DNA from: Propionibacteriaceae bacterium | GTDB lineage: Bacteria; Actinomycetota; Actinomycetes; Propionibacteriales; Propionibacteriaceae | Length of the DNA: 35,869 nt | Assembly: GCA_031267295.1 (NCBI GenBank) | Contig: JAIRZI010000045.1 | Coordinates: 1-35,869 of the forward strand | Reading direction: 5' to 3' | Shown here: positions 35,001-35,869 of the stretch, in pieces | How the letters are laid out: each line of letters starts with the position of its first letter | How positions within the stretch are numbered: position 1 is the stretch's first letter | The notes under the pieces: model-generated | The model's input: the letters and a program-made list of their open reading frames with translations, nothing else | What the model was told of the DNA's origin: nothing | The model's database searches: none | Made by a program: the position numbers and the translations under genes

Positions 35001-35726
35001 AAAGAACTACATGAAGCTGCTCACGATCGACTGAGTGCATTGGCCACTAACACTGATTTGGGTGCTGGAATGGCGATCGCCATGCGTGATCTGGAGATTC
35101 GTGGAGCCGGTAATCTGTTGGGCGCAGAACAGTCCGGCCACATCGGTGATGTTGGTTTTGATCTCTATCTCAGATTGGTAGGTGAAGCGGTTGCTGATTA
35201 TCGCGGTGGAGCGGACGAACACGCAGCGGAAGAGATTCCGATGCGTATCGATTTGCCGGTGGATGCGCACTTAAGTGTCGCATATATCGAATCGGAGCGA
35301 CTGCGGCTAGAGATGTATAAACGCATCGCTGAGACGCGCAGTATGAGTGATCTGCGTGCTTTGGGCACAGAGTTAGTTGATAGGTACGGTGAACCGCCAG
35401 CGGAAACTGCGCGGCTGTTAGCAGTAGCGGCGTTCCGATTGACTTGTCGGGAAATCGGTTTGCGTGAGGTGGTAGCTCAAGGTGAGTTTTTACGGTTATC
35501 ACCGGTAACTGCCGTCGGTGCTACTTCGCAGTTTGGCGCGGGGGAAGGCGTTCAACTGCCCCAGTCGCGGGTGATGCGGTTGAACCGAGTGTATCCCGGG
35601 TCTCTCATCAAACCCGGACAAATTTTGGTGCGCCGTCCCCGCACTGTCTGGGCAGTAAGCGCTACTAAAACGGAGTTTGACTGGCTGCAATGGTCGTCGG
35701 ATGTTATCAAGGCTCTTTTTGGATGA
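32064..35726 (+). CDS. mfd: Transcription-repair coupling factor Mfd
   Basis: The 1220-residue DNA translocase removes RNA polymerase stalled at lesions and recruits UvrA. Domains in order: UvrB-like N-terminal region ([54 protein letters not shown]); RNA-polymerase-interacting CarD-like domain near 530 ([17 protein letters not shown], then [11 protein letters not shown]); RecG-like translocase with Walker A [16 protein letters not shown] near 688 and DEEQ box [14 protein letters not shown] near 788; [20 protein letters not shown]; then the TRG and C-terminal UvrA-binding region. Length is normal. The GTG start has no Shine-Dalgarno sequence and may be leaderless. The 143 bp after the stop to the window edge hold no recognisable gene. 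Confidence 0.96.
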   Translation: [1220 protein letters not shown]

Positions 35727-35869
35727 AAAGCGCAGAGGTTTCCTTAACAGGTGGGTTGCGGTAGGTATTTTCACCGCTATGAAACATTAACTCGCACGTA
35801 TGTTTTTATGTGTTAGGATACCCATGGTGTTCAAATAACCATTTGGATACTTAAGTGTCTGGGTTGTTG

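Overview
The window is a piece of an Actinomycetota chromosome, most likely Actinomycetales. The evidence is the rplY-pth-lipoprotein-eno-mfd gene set, frequent GTG starts, TAnnnT-type -10 boxes, an SLH-domain surface protein and actinobacterial-looking relaxase and IS remnants. Species cannot be assigned from sequence alone. A mobile-looking defence island (about 1.05-23.6 kb) lies between the end of an FtsX-like permease gene and a tRNA-Ala gene. The right third (23.6-35.9 kb) is ordinary chromosome.

Island layout, left to right: relics of a MobF/TrwC relaxase (minus strand) and of a small HTH gene; a helicase with a C-terminal nuclease-like domain; then a complete Class 1 DISARM anti-phage system, drmD (SNF2 helicase), drmMI (N6-adenine methyltransferase), drmA (helicase), drmB (DUF1998) and drmC (PLD nuclease). 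It is followed by a terminator-like hairpin, an IS1634-family element with a frameshifted transposase, and a truncated IS3-family element abutting the tRNA.

The striking part is the interval between drmMI and drmA. Immediately downstream of drmMI, tail to tail, lies a second, start-less copy of the last ~280 codons of drmMI with diverged sequence. The two copies begin with a perfect, in-frame 111-bp inverted repeat (11606-11716 and 13220-13330) and share a second perfect 82-bp block. Each 111-bp arm contains a 30-bp imperfect palindrome centred on a non-palindromic TC dinucleotide, the organisation expected of a serine-recombinase crossover site. A compact large serine recombinase starts about 40 bp outside the right repeat. 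The simplest reading is a DNA-inversion switch that replaces the C-terminal, probably target-recognition, part of the DISARM methyltransferase: a phase-variable DISARM. Inversion of specificity modules is known for Type I restriction systems and for BREX pglX; I do not know of a description for DISARM. A truncated DUF1016_N (YhcG-like) gene sits between the recombinase and drmA.

The chromosomal part holds tRNA-Ala(CGC), the rplY-pth pair with a 1-nt overlap, a small SurA_N-like lipoprotein, eno with its own terminator, a large secreted protein built from ~29-residue Gly-rich repeats with three C-terminal SLH domains, a DUF2786-like protein on the minus strand, and mfd. drmD and mfd share a TAGACT box placed 7 nt before the start codon and may be leaderless.
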